A stretch of DNA of 64,000 nt. It comes from Lunularia cruciata. Its lineage: Eukaryota; Streptophyta; Marchantiopsida; Lunulariales; Lunulariaceae. Below the pieces are notes generated by a model, which worked only from the letters and a program-made list of their open reading frames with translations, did no database searches and was not told the DNA's origin. Every line of letters starts with the position of its first letter. Position 1 is the stretch's first letter. Below, piece after piece: positions 11,401 through 25,554 of the stretch. Location: contig OX419762.1 in NCBI GenBank assembly GCA_948567375.1, positions 27,409,465-27,473,464 of the forward strand. The letters are read 5' to 3'. A program made the translations under genes and the position numbers.

Positions 11401-12680
11401 TCTATTTTGGAATATACATGAGAAATATTCTTCTTAAAGTTTCCAAAATCTATTTCCAAAATCATCCAAAAACATATCTTCCTCTATCTTTATGTGGCTG
11501 GTATTCTTTTAGAAAAGCAAAGACACAAGTTATATTATACAAAAGAGCTTTGGAATCCATCATTCTACACTAGAGTAGGAAGGAAAATGGAAGGATTGAA
11601 CTTAGCTACTATTGAAATTAAAATAGTGGAAGAAAAAGTTTCAATGTAGGTCTAATTATCATAAAATTCAATGTGAAATCAGTGAAAAGACTAAATAACC
11701 ATATAAGTCACTTTCTAGCAAGGAAGGGGGTTGAATGACAAAGAATTGAATTGAAAAGAAGAATGAGTGGAATGGATTCACATTCATACTCTTTTAGAGT
11801 TTACAGTGTTCATATCCTAAATTGAATATAATGTTTATGGTGACACTTTGATTGATGTCCTATTTTGGAATTATTCTTTTATTGACATAATCAAAATAAT
11901 TAGTGGTAATTTTTTAATAACCCTAAACTAACCCAACCTATAAATTAAAAAGAAAATGATCTACCTCTAAGAACTTTATCAATCCAAACATATTATTCTC
12001 TTTTAGAATTGATAGATAGTCATTAAGTATCTGCACCCTACATCTTGAACAACCAATTTTAAAATCCCTAATTATTTCCCACTCTATTTCTAAAAGAAAA
12101 AATCTTATAGTAATTTACTTATAATATCCTTGAGGCCATGTACATGGATATGTGAGTGTTTGACACTTGAGATCTTAGCATGCAAATCAAAGATTAGCAT
12201 AAATTTGGTTTCAGAAAGTGAACATAAAGTTGTTAAGAATAAGTCACATAGAGAGGTTCCTCCAGTGGCTCCTCTTTTGGCAAAAGATGTTCTTATACGA
12301 GGAGTGCATGTTTTTACTGCCACTCATTATGATAGTTGAATCATGCACACATGTGTTCCAAACATATATTTGATTATCTGTGATTTATTTGCAATACTCG
12401 CACTTATAACACTCTTCTCTTTGTGTATGTTGTATCCCTAGAGTCAGGGAAGATTCATGTAGAGTGTGCATACGCTCCTTGAGCTACTCAATTAGCATAT
12501 GCACACTTTCTAGCATCCTCACACCCTTTCTAGCATCCTCATTAATGCACCTTTACTTGATAGAGTTAGGATCCTCTCTTGTGGTGAGAAGGGCGCCCAA
12601 GCTTTGTGTTGCACTTCCACTTTGATTGAGGTTTTTTGATTCATGGTGGAGGAGTTCACCATGTCACTTTGTAATACCAA
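8401..12680. other. AT-rich gene-free tract
   Basis: No open frame here has recognisable coding character, and no RNA gene or intact transposon was found. Only small local duplications are visible, such as the CTACAATxCAAGATA repeats near 8970-9030. The base composition and stop density are those of decayed repeat DNA. Confidence 0.6.
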
Positions 12681-12990
12681 GAGCTAGCCATATGATCTAG
12701 ATGTGAAATTTGGTTTGGTAATATCTAGAATGATGTTATACATGATGGTCAAAATAGATCAGATAGAAATATCACCAAAAGAGTACTTTTACTAATAGAG
12801 CAAAAAACTAAATAGACTTGAGAACCTTAGAACCAATAGCTAGACATATGATTTAAAGGTGAGAATTGGTTTGGTAACATCTGGAAGGATGTTACACATG
12901 ATGGACTAAACAGATCAGAAAGAGGCATCACCAAAATGGGAGTTCTACTAATAGAGTAGGAACCAAAATATGCCTGAAATCTTTGAAGGC
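12681..12990 (+). repeat. Tandem duplication, about 156-bp unit
   Basis: Two diverged adjacent copies start at 12682 (AGCTAGCCATATGAT) and 12838 (AGCTAGACATATGAT). Both contain GGTTTGGTAA, an AGATCAGA block, ATCACCAAAA and CTAATAGAG. No coding content was seen. Confidence 0.75.
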
Positions 12991-13079
12991 AATTTCGGAG
13001 GCCTAAACTGATGAATTAGGCCTCAAAAATGTGCAGATTCCCCATCCAATGGATTAAAGGCTAACCTTCCTTCTCCCCT

Positions 13080-13420
13080 GGTTTTTCTTATCGAGAGCTT
13101 TCCAACGGTACCTTACTCACGTGATTCTGAAAATCCTACAAGCAGATTCCCTAAAAGATTCCCTCCGATCAAAGCTTGTTTGACCAACCAGACAGGACCT
13201 AGACCAACATGTCACACATCCAAGTAAGTGGTGGCGGTGACAAGGGTGGAGCTTGTTGACATGTCACCTATCTGTGTGCCTAATCCTATGGTGGAGCTTC
13301 CTTGGAGGAGATCCTCTTTGTCTATATAATAAAGCGAAGGTGCTCCTTTGGGGCACCGAATGTTGAATGTGTAATTTGTGTTTCTCTCTCTTCTCTTGTC
13401 CTCGGAGTATTACACACTTT
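13080..13420 (+). repeat. LTR-like repeat, plus orientation
   Basis: The block GCTTGTTTGACCAACCAGAC (13174-13193) with ACCAACATGTC downstream matches the reverse complement of 19500-19580 at roughly 80 percent by eye. A TATA-like GTCTATATAATAAAGCG (13320-13336) and a pyrimidine-rich stretch follow. The layout resembles an LTR with its promoter. I could not find the element's body or a partner LTR in the same orientation. Confidence 0.45.
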
Positions 13421-16400
13421 CACTAGGTCTACCACATAAAGCTTTCTTGGGCATATTGAACCAATGCCTATGCAGTTCGATGTTTTATGTTGAGTGCATC
13501 CACATCTTATGATGTGCTATAGGAAGAGAGCCTATTAGCATCCAAGATGCCATTAGAGATGCTGCGGCCTAGAGCCTATAATCTACTTGTGCACAAGTTA
13601 AGATTGAGTGATGGATGGTCCTACCAAGCCCACCTCACCGGAAGGTGCAAACAGATATTTTCACTTTAAGGGATGACCGATGTATGTTGTATGATGTGGT
13701 AGAGGTGAACCCGAGTTGACCAAAGTCCTTTGCACGAGCTAGCATCCAAGTAGGAGACGTAGAGTGCATCATCACCACCCGGTGAAGAAGGACCACTATA
13801 CCCCACAACTTGCCTTTGATACCTTTGTCCCTCTAGAAGTGTAGATCTTTGGCCACCTTTATCATCAATATGATGGTCTCTTTTTGAGAGGCAGCACATG
13901 GCTCATTACATAGGAGAGGTACCTTGACTTTCTCATCCGCCATCTGTACTTCTTATTTTTGGCAAAGGGTCTTAGTCATCCTACATAGATCATTTTGAGT
14001 CTCCATCAGTGGGCATTAGTCACGGGCGCTCACCATAGAATAAACATACCCTTGGAGAATCTGCATTCAATTATAGGTTTTTATATCTCTCATTTTACAT
14101 ATTTCTTGTGCAGGTTACTCCTTATAGGGCTTTGTTCTTTAGAGCTCCGCATAGGCCTTTGTTTCTCGGAGTCTATTTGCCCTTTTTCATAGAATCTTGG
14201 ACTCTCTCTTTTTATTTGCACTTTTTGGTGCACATGTATTGCTTTTTTTCCTTTTCGTTTGGGTAAATTTTTTTTGGGCCTGTTTGCCTTTGCATTTTGC
14301 AGTCTCGACGGTACTTCCAGTCTAAACAGTTAAACGTCGTGAAAACTGCTGTACGTAATCTATAGCGTATATCCACAAACAAAAGACAAATATGATGGCT
14401 AGCTCTCAATGATTCGTGGGGAGTTTTCAGTAACCCCCAGCCTACTTTGGGGTGGTTATTTCTTCCGCAATTTCCATGGACCCCTAAAGCACGAAGAAGT
14501 TCCCCCCCACATCAATACTTATGTCGTTCCAACAAGCTATAGACTGACGTGATCATTCAGTATGAGTGAATGAACGAATGATGAGAACACATCAATATAG
14601 TGATGAGATCATGCAACTTGCAATAGAGAAGGTTCTTTCGGTCTCTAAAGGGAAAGAAAGAGAGGGAATTATGAGTTATTAGAGAATAGTATGACGTAGG
14701 AATAAAAAGGGGGAATAGCTCAAGAAGTGCAGGAACCGCGTGCGACAAGGGGAAGGAATGAGCATCAACTAAAGGAAAAGGGCTCAATAAATAGCAGCAA
14801 AACTTATGCTCGAAGAAGACTCGAAGAACGTTACCTCTGGTTTTGATACGAGGCGGGCAAGATTCTTCTATATGCTGTCATTGAATAAATAAGACTTTTA
14901 GTTCTCCCTTTGTTCTCCCTGTATAAGAGTTCTCAGTTCCGGTTTTGTTGGGTTATATGAAGTTTACATATGTCTTTGGGAAATTGTGATTGGGATTTTC
15001 TTGTGAAGCACCTGAAGGTTCCTCTCCACTAAGGACAATAAGGAAAAGAGCCGTATTGGGGGCTATAAAATATGTATAAAACTGTAATATTGTATGGCAA
15101 TTTGGGGTTGCACTCGTAGATTTGTATGTATTAGAGGACATTGTAAAAGAATTTCCGACAACGCGTAGTGACGACAAGTGCTGGAATTGAACGTGACCGG
15201 AAAATAATTTGACGATAATTTCTGAGAATTCAGGGAAAAGTAATGAAGAGACTCCTTCACCCGGAGCTTTAAGGAGAAAAGAAAAATATTGGTAGTTACT
15301 AAAGATAACAAATATGGATTAGAAAGATCGTTCAAAGGGGATATATTTAGACCAGTAAAGTAGCTCACTACTAAACCATATATTCTATGAAAAAAATCAT
15401 AGTATTTAATGTTTCGGTTCATCGATACATAAGCTTCAAGGATTCCGCACATCTTAATGATTTCAATGAGACTTGACAAATACTCTTCCAAAAAGTTTGC
15501 CATCAAAGGAAATGTCTAAGTAGACCTTTTTAATCAAATTAAGGATGAGAGTAGTGTGAGGAGATTCCTCATGTCCTGATTACTTGTATACTTACACTTA
15601 ATCTCCAGTTTCTATTCATGATTTACATTTACATTTTGTATAAATTTATAGTTTCCTTTGGTGCAAATCCAATCACCTTAAATTTAGGATGGAGAATCAT
15701 TTCTCAATGGTAGCGACTAATTTTCAATCCATTAATTATGATTGATTCCACAGATTTATGTGTCTTTTCCATTCAAATTTGATAATTCATAGATTTTAAT
15801 AGGGTTTGCTTCACAAAAACACAAAATAAGTAAAGTGTTAATAGATTTTTCACTTTAGCAATCTGCATCTAAAATGATCAAACTTGAATGGATGATTCAA
15901 TAAAAGATCCAGCTAATGAATCAAGTTGAATTTATAAAAAGATCTAGTTACTGTATATCAAGTTGAATTTATATTAAATAGTATGTACATCTCATAAGAC
16001 TATTAAACAAAAACCTGTACACAAAATAACAATAGTCATGATGGATGTTTGAAATATAAGGTTATTAAAAGGTATTTCTCATTTCTTAAATTTCTTGAAC
16101 AATAATATGTATCTATAAGAGAAAAAAATACTATATATGATATAACAAAAGTATTGTAAAGTTTTTAATATTTTGCTTTACCTTTGATGTATTAGCATTA
16201 ATCTAAGTTTCTAAAATGGGAAACAACACTAATAACTAAATCTTAAGATACAAGGCATAAGTTTCCATTTTAGATATTTGATGGGAAGATTATTGTGTTA
16301 GTTGATGTTATCTATTTTACTACTTTCCCAAAAAATATCCAAAATAAAAGCTTATGCAATTTTTATAAAATTGATTAGATATATCCAGATTAAAATAATA

Positions 16401-18590
16401 ATTATAAAAAATAATAAATAAATTTAAGTAATAAAATTTCACGTTTTATAAGAATTTCAAAATGAAATATGAAATATCAAGCTTGAATTTTAAGGACTTA
16501 TATTCTTTCTTGTTTTGATTACTTGATGTTGCCTTCTTAAATTTACAAATTTAAATGAGGTTACATATATATATATATTAGAGTCATCTATTCCATATGT
16601 TCAAATTAAATAATAATATAATAATTTGAATGTTATAAATACATGCTTTTGATGAATTTTACCTTCCAAGCAAGAACTAAAGTGATCATAAGATAAGATT
16701 AGTGTGAAATAAAAAAGAAAATAAGCTTAGTTGTACAAAAATTAAATCATAATAGATCTTTTCTAAGTATTGATGTCTAGATAGATTGAAATTTGAATAT
16801 TGATATTATTATTTTTCTCAAGTCCATAAAATAAATTATAAGGTTTAATTTGAATTCTTATTAAGTTCATAAACTATTTAAGCATATGTTGCTTCTCAGG
16901 TCAACCGCTGAAGTACTTTTAATAATATTTAACAATGAAAAAATCCATATTGAATGCCTTAAAAGATAGTAAATTGCAATAACTTATTCTGCTAGTGATG
17001 AAAAAATTGTGTCTACTATATCTCGTTCAATTGGAAAAAAGTTATTATAGTTATGCATATATTTTACAGAGACAAAAAATCTATAAGAATTATAAGCGTA
17101 AGATTCCTTCAACCAAGCTATTGGATCATTATTAAGATGTATATTTTCCTTCAAGATACTCACATGTTATGAGATTCCAACTAGTAAACTTTCCTTTTCT
17201 GGACACTAGTAGATGATCCATCAATATGGAGCTTTAGGTTGAAAAGCATAATTTCCTTATTAGGATGATTTATTTAAAAATATATATAAGACTTACAACT
17301 TCCAAATTAAGTCTTTAAAATGTAAAAGAAATGGTTTCATTTCTTCAAAAAATAGTCAATATTCATAAGTGTAGAACTTTTATTTTCATATCTCTACTTT
17401 GTTGTGCTTCATCAACAATCTAAAATGTCAATCTACCAAATTTTATGCCAACAAGATGCTTGTGCTTGTGCTTGTAGAATATAGAGATATAATAACCAAA
17501 ATTTCAAATTTCAAATTTCAAATTCAACACCGGTTATGAGTGTATATTATAAGATAAACCCATATCAATTGTACATGGTTTGTGAGAGTTATTCACCTAT
17601 GATACTATAGGTGGTTTTGTTTGATAATATAAAGTAGGGAAGAAAGATTATAAAGAGTTGCGTGAGCCTTAAGTCTCTGTCTATTGCTAGTTTTGAAAAG
17701 GAAACTATTCTATCCTTATGCTTATTACATACTCCATGAGAAAGGGAGTATCATTTGAGGTATTAAAATACTAGCTGAAAGAGTCAATAGATTTCTTTAC
17801 ACCAATGCTTTGTGCATAATTCCATACCTCTCTTAAGGGTTTTTTTTAAGGATGTTTAATAAGCATCTTCCTGATATTTTGAAATTTATTATCCTTCTAG
17901 TGACTCCATGAATTTATTTCAAGTGGCCATGTAGAGATTGCTCAAATTTTTACTCAAATATTAGGTACTAGCTCACTTCTTGTGATTACTAGACTGATTG
18001 CTATTCAAGAGATTTCATTGCATCTAAATAGCAATACCATGGTACTTCAATATTCTCACTTCTAGTAATATCTTTATCCATATACTTCAGACTCATTATA
18101 CAAAAAGATTTTGAATGAGTGATTCTTAGCAAATTTACCTCTCTTGAGAACATTTCTAGTACTATCTCATATGCATTCATATCTAAAGAGCATAGGAAAG
18201 TTGGCTCATCTTGCATATGGATGTTCAAAATACTCTTAATAACATTGCACATGCATCCGGATTTAAAGACCTTAGGGAGGCTAGTGGATCCTTGGTAGGA
18301 CTTGTTCTCTTAAAGCCTTCTTTTTAGTATTCAACATCTTTTCTTTTTTGCAAACATTGCTTTCTATAGCATAGGAACAATATTTTTAGTCAATTGCTAA
18401 AAATATTACAACGATATTAGATGGAAGCCTTCTCAAGACTATTTTTCATAGCTCACTTCAAAACTATTTGTATATATTCTTTTTTTTGTGTTTTATTCTA
18501 AATAAGAATTCCAACTCTCTATTGGTTTATTGCATTAGCTATTTCAATATATTTTAAAATTTTCATTTGCTGAGCTTTTGTTATTTGTGT
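13421..18590. other. Gene-free tract, AT-rich from about 15.5 kb
   Basis: The longest open frame (minus strand, 15063-15506, 147 codons) matches no family I know and its composition is not gene-like. A short (TGCTTG)n run lies near 17458 and an AATTTCA repeat near 17500-17525. The part at 13.4-15.4 kb has higher GC than what follows and may be old transposon DNA. No RNA genes were seen. Confidence 0.55.
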
Positions 18591-19930
18591 GGATGGATGG
18601 ACCCACTAAATATGAAGGAGGTGACATCTATAGGTTTATTATGCACTTAATCCCTTTTGACACATCCACTATGCTCTTTGTTGGTGATTTTTGATAGGCA
18701 TGTCCTTGATATGCTTTTACCTAGGTTAAGATGGATCTTTATCTCTCCAAGTGCTATTATGAAAGACAAGAGTTGATTCATCCCTTGATGCACGAGAAGA
18801 TTTTCATTCTTCTACACTATGTATTCTGATTGTTTCAAGGTTTGTAATTTCTTTGATAAACTGCCAATTTTAATAGATCTTATACTCTCTTCTAGTTGAA
18901 TCATCCACTCCGCCCAAACTCATCCATTTCTATGAGGGTTTGTCTTTGCTCTAGCAAGGATATAGGTTTTTGAATCCTAGTTTGACCATGTATTTGAGAA
19001 TTTTGACTCCATTAGCTACTTTCCATCTAGTCACGAGGTTGTGCTTAGGTTTAGTACACCATCTACTTCTTCCTTGCTTACTTGTGAGTATAAATTTCAC
19101 TCAAACAGAACAAAAAATGAGCCTATGACTCATTGACCTTCTAGAGATAAAAAGATTAAAACATTGATACCATCAAGTAAAGGATATTATTCTTGTAATT
19201 TCACCAAAGATTGAGTACTTGATATGGAGAGATTGTTTGTAAATCTTATAGATGATACGGGTTAGAGTAGATTTATATATAGTTAGATATGACTAGGTTA
19301 CCATGTCAACTATGGTTAAAGATATCATGTAAGGTATGTTTTGGAGTAGGTGATTATGCATCTTTATGATAAGTAGAGTGGGACTAGGTAATAATTTAGA
19401 GTACAGGTGTAACAACACAAGAAGCACACAAGATTGGAACTCTTAAAAACTCTGATACCCCAAAGGGAAACCTTGTCTTATATATAAAGGAAGCTACACC
19501 CTTAGATTAGATATATGGATTGGCGACATGTTGATCCTTGTCCTATTTGGTTGGTCAAACAAGTTTGACCAAAGGGAACTTTTGGTGAATCTTAGAACAA
19601 CATGGGTGAGGTACCATTGGAAAGATCTTGACAAGAAAGCTTATTGAACGATATTGAATGAGAGCTTACTATACCAATCAACATAGAGTATCATTGTCAT
19701 TCTAACTTTGGTGTTATATGGAGGGACATTTATTGAGTTCTCACACGTTTGTTAAAGTTTGGACAAGAGCTTACTAAATTCAAACATACGAAATATCATT
19801 ATCACTCTTTTATTTTAAGTTTACTTTAGATACCTAATATATATTCCTTCACAAATAGTATTAGTTGGTGCAATCCATGAAAAACAATCACATTGGTTCA
19901 TACTAGATCTCCAAATCTTCCATTATGATA
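18591..19930 (-). repeat. Diverged LTR-like repeat, copy 1 (minus)
   Basis: This stretch aligns end to end, with gaps, to 24240-25260. Shared landmarks include the TACTTGTGAGT block (19081), AGAGTAGATTTATA (19265), a stretch of AACAACACAAG-type sequence (about 19411), GGTGTTATATGGAG (19709) and TGGTGCAATCCA (19866). Near 19168 ATTGATACCAT resembles an inverted primer binding site, so the interior of a minus-strand element may lie to the left. The part 19500-19580 is the inverted match to 13150-13230. Confidence 0.5.
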
Positions 19931-22900
19931 TAAATTGGATGATTTATATAATTATGAGATTTTATGTATAATTTATAAATACAATGTTCTTAAGGGTAGT
20001 CTCATCTTGCTCCCCTAGGCTCTCTTTAAGGCTTGATGGAGTCTTCCCCCTCCTCTCTTCTTCTTTATACTGAACATGGGTCTTGTGAGCTAGCCGAGTT
20101 GAAGATTGTACATTCAGGTTGACATTCAAAACCCCAAAGAGAAGAGTTAACATACCTCGTGCAATAAAAGTAATCAAGGAGATGGAGAAAACAACGGGAA
20201 GTTTGGTCTGCAAAGTGGCCTACTTGTCAGAAGTAGTGAGGAGACAGAGCTTAGTTTGGGGTGTGAAACATTCAGAGGTCATGAACATATATGCAGTACA
20301 TTCAATGGTGCTTGTGATTACTAGAAACAGGTGCATCCTTGAACAGACAATATTGTTTCGAGAGTATGTGAACCTCTTTTGACGGTTTCCCTCCGATGCA
20401 GCAGGGGTTCCTTATAGTGGAGAGGAGCACTAACTATCTCGTTAGCCATGCTCACTTCTTACTACCGGCAATATGTATCCATCACCTTTCAACGTTTACA
20501 GATATTCGATCTTCACCCATGGGTAGCGACAGCAGGAGCTCCCGACGCGTTTCGATCTTTCCTCCTTCCCCATCTACTAGATATTCACTTCGAGTACTTA
20601 TATCATGTCGTTCAAGAATAGGTTACATTGCAAGTTATGTTAGTTATTTTATGTACTATTTTAGATTTTCTTTCACGTAGTGCTTTGGCCTGATGTTTCT
20701 CCTCGGCTTTTGGGTTTCTAGGCTCTGTTGTTCCATCTGCATTTCTTTGAGGTTTTGTACTCTCTCTTTATCCATGAAGGTCTTCCATTTGGCCTTCGGG
20801 TCCATATTCACTTTCCTACGAGTCTGTATCCCTTTACCCACAAAAGCAGAGAGAGAATTAATAATACCTTTGTGAGAGAGAGGCAAACACTTTTCACTCC
20901 CGGAACTAGTGGATTCCAGATCTTGAGCAGGTGTGCATGAGTAGTATACTGTACTTGAGAGTTCTCATTAATAAGAGTGAGTAGTACGAGACTACCACTA
21001 GGAAGAACGAAAGATGCTAGTTGGAAGTGGCCTGCCTATGTCCGGGAAAAGTTGGTTCTGATTTCTCATACTAGTACCCTCAAAGTGTGTTTAGAAAAGT
21101 CGCAGTCCGCTCTCAAAGACTCTTATCCCTCGATAGTACATTTTGTTCCCGAATATTTGACAAATCGTGTGTGATGGATCGACGTGGATCGTGTAAATCC
21201 TCTTTCGTGGTTGCAGTTTGTTTGTAATCATATGGATTAGTTCAGAACCATTTAGTTGGCATCTTTTACAGATGGATTGAGACACTTGACTGGGAAACGC
21301 TTTCAAATCCAATGAGAGACAGGTAAAGATGTCACAGGACTTTTATGCACAGACTTCTGCTAGAGTTGTAGCTCCGCTCCAGTATCTTGTTTCATTATCT
21401 TGTTTCATTGGGCCTTGTGCTCCTCCATCTCCTCATGCACTCCGTGGTGCTTTGTATCCCTTTTTGGTTTAATCCGGGGTACAATATATTATGTAAGTTC
21501 AAGTGTTTCCAGATGTTGTTTCCAGGATGTAATATCGGATAAATCTGTCAATATTTTCAGTCGGTGATTCGTCCGGAATCACTATAATCAAACGATAACG
21601 AGACAGCAAGTGCATATTTGTATCCAAAGATCAGATCCAAATAGCTGGGTCTACACCATTGCCTATCAGGATATCACGAATCATAAGAAAGATAACATTG
21701 GGAGTGGTGCAAGGTGGTTACTAGCGTATCCATGCTACGCATGTAAATGAGAAGCGAGTTGGTTAAGTAAGATTGTTAAAATTTTAATTAACAGGTTCAC
21801 AGGTGTTAACTTCTGCCCAATCTAATGCCATGCGATTCTCTGGCCTACGTTATTATTAATACAGACCTGCGCCACTACAAATCCCACAGCAGACAACGAC
21901 GTGATCATTCAGCCAGCAAAATCTTCAGAGTCTAAAATTAGTTAAAGGTCAAATAAAGTGTAAATGACAACGTACTGCAAACTCGATTTGACCCTAGCAG
22001 AGCTGAAAAAAATAATGTCTTTTAAGTATTCACACTTGACTGAAGGTCGTATTTAAAAAGTTTCTCCACTAAACATAATACACCCTTGAATCATGTTGCT
22101 GTAGATTTTTATTTATGTATCATTATGTGAAGGTTCCACGTGATGGATTGCACTGAAATGGAGATGATTACCGATGAAAACGAAGAAGGAGACCGCGTAG
22201 AAAAAGCGTAGAAGATCCCATCTAGTAGTACAAAGGAGAGAAAAAAAGAGTAAAATGGGGCTAAGCTCCAATCGAGTCTATATGATAAATCTGCCCTACC
22301 GCACTAGTGAAACGGGAGATGAGAGACTGAGACTAACTTGGCAGATCTCATTCGGATTTAATTTGCTCTAAAATTCTCAATTTAAGATCGTATGAAGAGG
22401 AATTCGCTGTGACGAGAGCCCATGTAAACAACGAATGCAAGGAGAAGTACCATAGTGAGCGAAATTATAAATTGCGCGAATTGACTTGTACGGTATATTG
22501 TGGACCAATAGATTTCGATGGAACTAAGTACTATAGTCATCCAAGAATGTTCGAGAAGCTCAGCTAAAGCAGTTCCCAAACATTCCGTCTAGAAAGTGCT
22601 TTTCGATACATGTGCAGTGGACTCTCTCTAAAAGTTAGTTATTTCTAGGTGTTGCAGATTTCAGATTTCGCGTCGAGGACAAAAGGAAATGGTTAAAATA
22701 TGGTCGAGAATGGTTTACCTCGAGTTAGTTCTATCCCACAAATGTAGATGTGTTTAAACTATAAAACTCCAAAATTATCAAAAATAATCATTTACAAACA
22801 TTAGAGTACTTTTCTGGTACCTTCTTTGTGATGCTATCGTTTTCCACAAGTGTGCTTTTCTTTACATTCATTTAACCATGGCCTGTCCCGGATAGCACTC

Positions 22901-24239
22901 TGCATGCCTAATACTACTGAGGTGAATGTTGATGTTCTCAATGGAGAAAGCAAGTTATCTTTGATAAATAGAAGAGAGCCTATTGGTGAATATCCCTCAT
23001 CAATCGAAGTCTACGATACTCTTCGAGCGATAAAGTGAATTTTCGAAATTATGATCTTGATACTTCTCGTATCTCTTATTAATCAAGCGAGAGGAGTTTT
23101 TATTACTATTAATTAACTATGACGTCATAGTATGATTATATATTTGAAATGATATCGAGAAGACAGCTAATAATTTATTTACTTCTTATATCGAGAAAAT
23201 TTATTTAATCATGACATATATGTGTAATTATTCACTTAAGGTGATGTTGAAAAGAATAAGATCGTAATAATAACGATCACATCAAAAAGAATTTACACTT
23301 CACCGGAATTCAACTTCAATTTTAGCAGGAATATCACTGTCAAAGAGGTATGTAAATATTAATATTGTAGTGTGAGTCCATTGATTATGAAAGGACAAAC
23401 TTAAACAGATAATCAAGTTTCTAAAAATAGAGTATATTTGAAGAAAATCCAGAGAATAATAATTTTGGAAATGTACTCTATTTATAAAAACTTAGTGAAT
23501 CTGTTTTAATTTATGATTCTATAGATAAAGTACTCATACTTCAAAAAGTGCTACAAACAACTTGAAATAAACCTAACTTCACTAATTGTTGCATTTTAAA
23601 TTACTCTCGAGTATTAACAATTAGAGATTGTCGACGGTGGTCTTAACTTTTCAAACCAGAAATTGAATGAGTTCTGCTCCAGTGAAAGCTACCCGCACGA
23701 GTTCTCAATATGGTTGACAGCCAAATCCCCAGATTGCTCGTGCTAAATTTCTGTTCACTCTTCAGAAGAGACGTAAATTGACAAACTACCGAAGGGTTCG
23801 AACTGGGATCTTTCACTAATCCCCGAGCAACTATTTTTGACTTTTCCTTTCCTTTTGTTGATTTCAATTCTCTTACTCGACCAGTTTGACTGATCGGTCA
23901 GGAGACAACCTTCCCACAACCAAATCACATGCGGAGCTTCCTGCGTGTTTTGCTTCGGCTAGTGGGGAAATCGAATGCGACAACTGTGGAGCAATTCACT
24001 CATAATGGAAGATCTCAGTGTCGAACCCGGTGTATGGCCGGAACTGCTCGGCCAGTGTTGTGGAGAACCGGTTACCTTTCGAGGCAAAGATGGGATCCAT
24101 TGAGTTCTGCTTCGTTACACTCAATCATCTATTTTCGCGAATGATGTCGCAGGATACTCACTTGTTTTAAGTCTGACAAAAGTGCTACCCGGTGGCAACC
24201 CCCACAACTGCATAACAATTTACACAAACCAGACAGGTT
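19931..24239. other. Gene-free tract of mixed composition
   Basis: Several open frames of 60-94 codons occur (for example 20119-20382 and 20396-20680), but none has a recognisable domain, consistent splicing or a coding-like pattern. One copy of the dispersed box described at 29872 lies at about 20027-20060. GC is higher than in the AT-rich tracts on either side, which suggests separate repeat origin. Confidence 0.5.
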
Positions 24240-25260
24240 CCAACCCCTTCTAGTGGTTAACCTTCAGTTTTTATGTAAGGTCCTCCTACATGTAAGAGAG
24301 GACCTTCCATCCTTCGCTTCACTATCCTCATATTGTACTAGAGGTTTGCAATTTTCTCCGATAGAAAGATAATGTCAGCATATGCAATATTCTCTCTTAG
24401 CTGACTAGTGCATTACTAAGGCTACTAAAGCACATCTTTACTTTTGCTCCTACAAGGGGGCATGCTCTTGGATCCTAGCTTGATAGTGCATTAGAGCATT
24501 CTGACTTGCACCAACCACCTTCTCTACAATGATGAGTTTCTGCGTAAGTTTGGTTCACCAGTCTGCATCTTTGTTACTCACTTGTGAGTGTGGTTCTACA
24601 CTAGATGCAACAACAGTCTATATAACGTAGTGTCCTTTTGGAGGACAAAGGATAACTACCCACAATGCAATCAAGGATATAGTGTTTGCTATGGTATGAG
24701 AAAGTGGATACCTTGCTTGGAGGGAGCATTCATATTCTTTGCAGATGACATGTGTCAGAGTAGATTTATACTTGGTCTGAGATGATCAAGTGATAATGGT
24801 GGATGTTGTGGTTACAGACCCTCCGCGTGATGTAATTTTGGAGTGAGTTAGTACTTATCCTCTTGGATGGGCAGCAAGCATAGCAACAACACACAAGGTC
24901 TCCAAGTATAGGGGTATTCAGCGAGGTCAATCTTTGTCCCTCTAGCCTTGGAGTTATATGGAGCAATGGACACGGTTTTTGACACATTTGTCAAGGAATG
25001 CACCAGAGATTATCATACTAGATGCCATGTGTACCACTTTCACTCTCAAAGTTCTCATACTTTATAAAACATTTTAGATAACATGTGTCCATTGCTCTAT
25101 AGAGAACATTGACTGATGCAATCCACAGAATTGCAATCACTTTAGGTGATGCTTCTTTGGATACTCCAATAGTTTATAGACATTACTACTTGCATAGCTC
25201 GGATATCCTAGGTGTGACTGGGCAGATTTCTCATGTTGATACTATTGTGATCTAGTCCCC
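24240..25260 (-). repeat. Diverged LTR-like repeat, copy 2 (minus)
   Basis: Homologous to 18591-19930. It shares a TTACTCACTTGTGAGT block (24574), CAGAGTAGATTTATACTTGG (24757-24776), AGCAACAACACACAAGG (about 24880), GGAGTTATATGGAGCAATGG and GATGCAATCCACAGAATTGC. It lacks the 19500-19600 part of copy 1. It is not coding. Confidence 0.5.
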
Positions 25261-25274
25261 TTTAACTTCTTTTG

Positions 25275-25330
25275 TCTTTCCTTTGTGAGGCTTGATGGGA
25301 TCTTCCCCCTCCTTCATGTGGTCGCCTTTT
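25275..25330 (+). repeat. Dispersed box, copy B
   Basis: Contains GAGGCTTGATGGGATCTTCC followed by a pyrimidine run and GTGGTCGCC. It belongs to the four-member family described at 29872. Confidence 0.6.
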
Positions 25331-25480
25331 TCTCCTCTGTTTTTGGGAACATTCGTGTATATTCCCACCTGTTTCATGCCGGCAGGGAATCCCCAACACC
25401 AGCCGGGAAATATTACACAGATTCCACAAAGCCCAAATCCCTGAACACCAAAACAATCTCGACAACATGGTGTAGACAAT

Positions 25481-25554
25481 ATGGAGTACTGTGTGTCTAA
25501 AGGGTGGTACGGGGATTATGGAGTACTGTGTGTCTAAAGGGTGGTACGGGGATG
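25481..25554 (+). repeat. Perfect tandem duplication, 37-bp unit
   Basis: ATGGAGTACTGTGTGTCTAA and the following AGGGTGGTACGGGGAT recur with a 37-bp period (25481-25517, 25518-25554), almost without change. This implies a recent event. Confidence 0.9.

Noticed and set aside
15063-15506. 147-codon minus-strand open frame
   Set aside because: No known domain, no splice context, and no coding-like neighbours; length is possible by chance in this composition.
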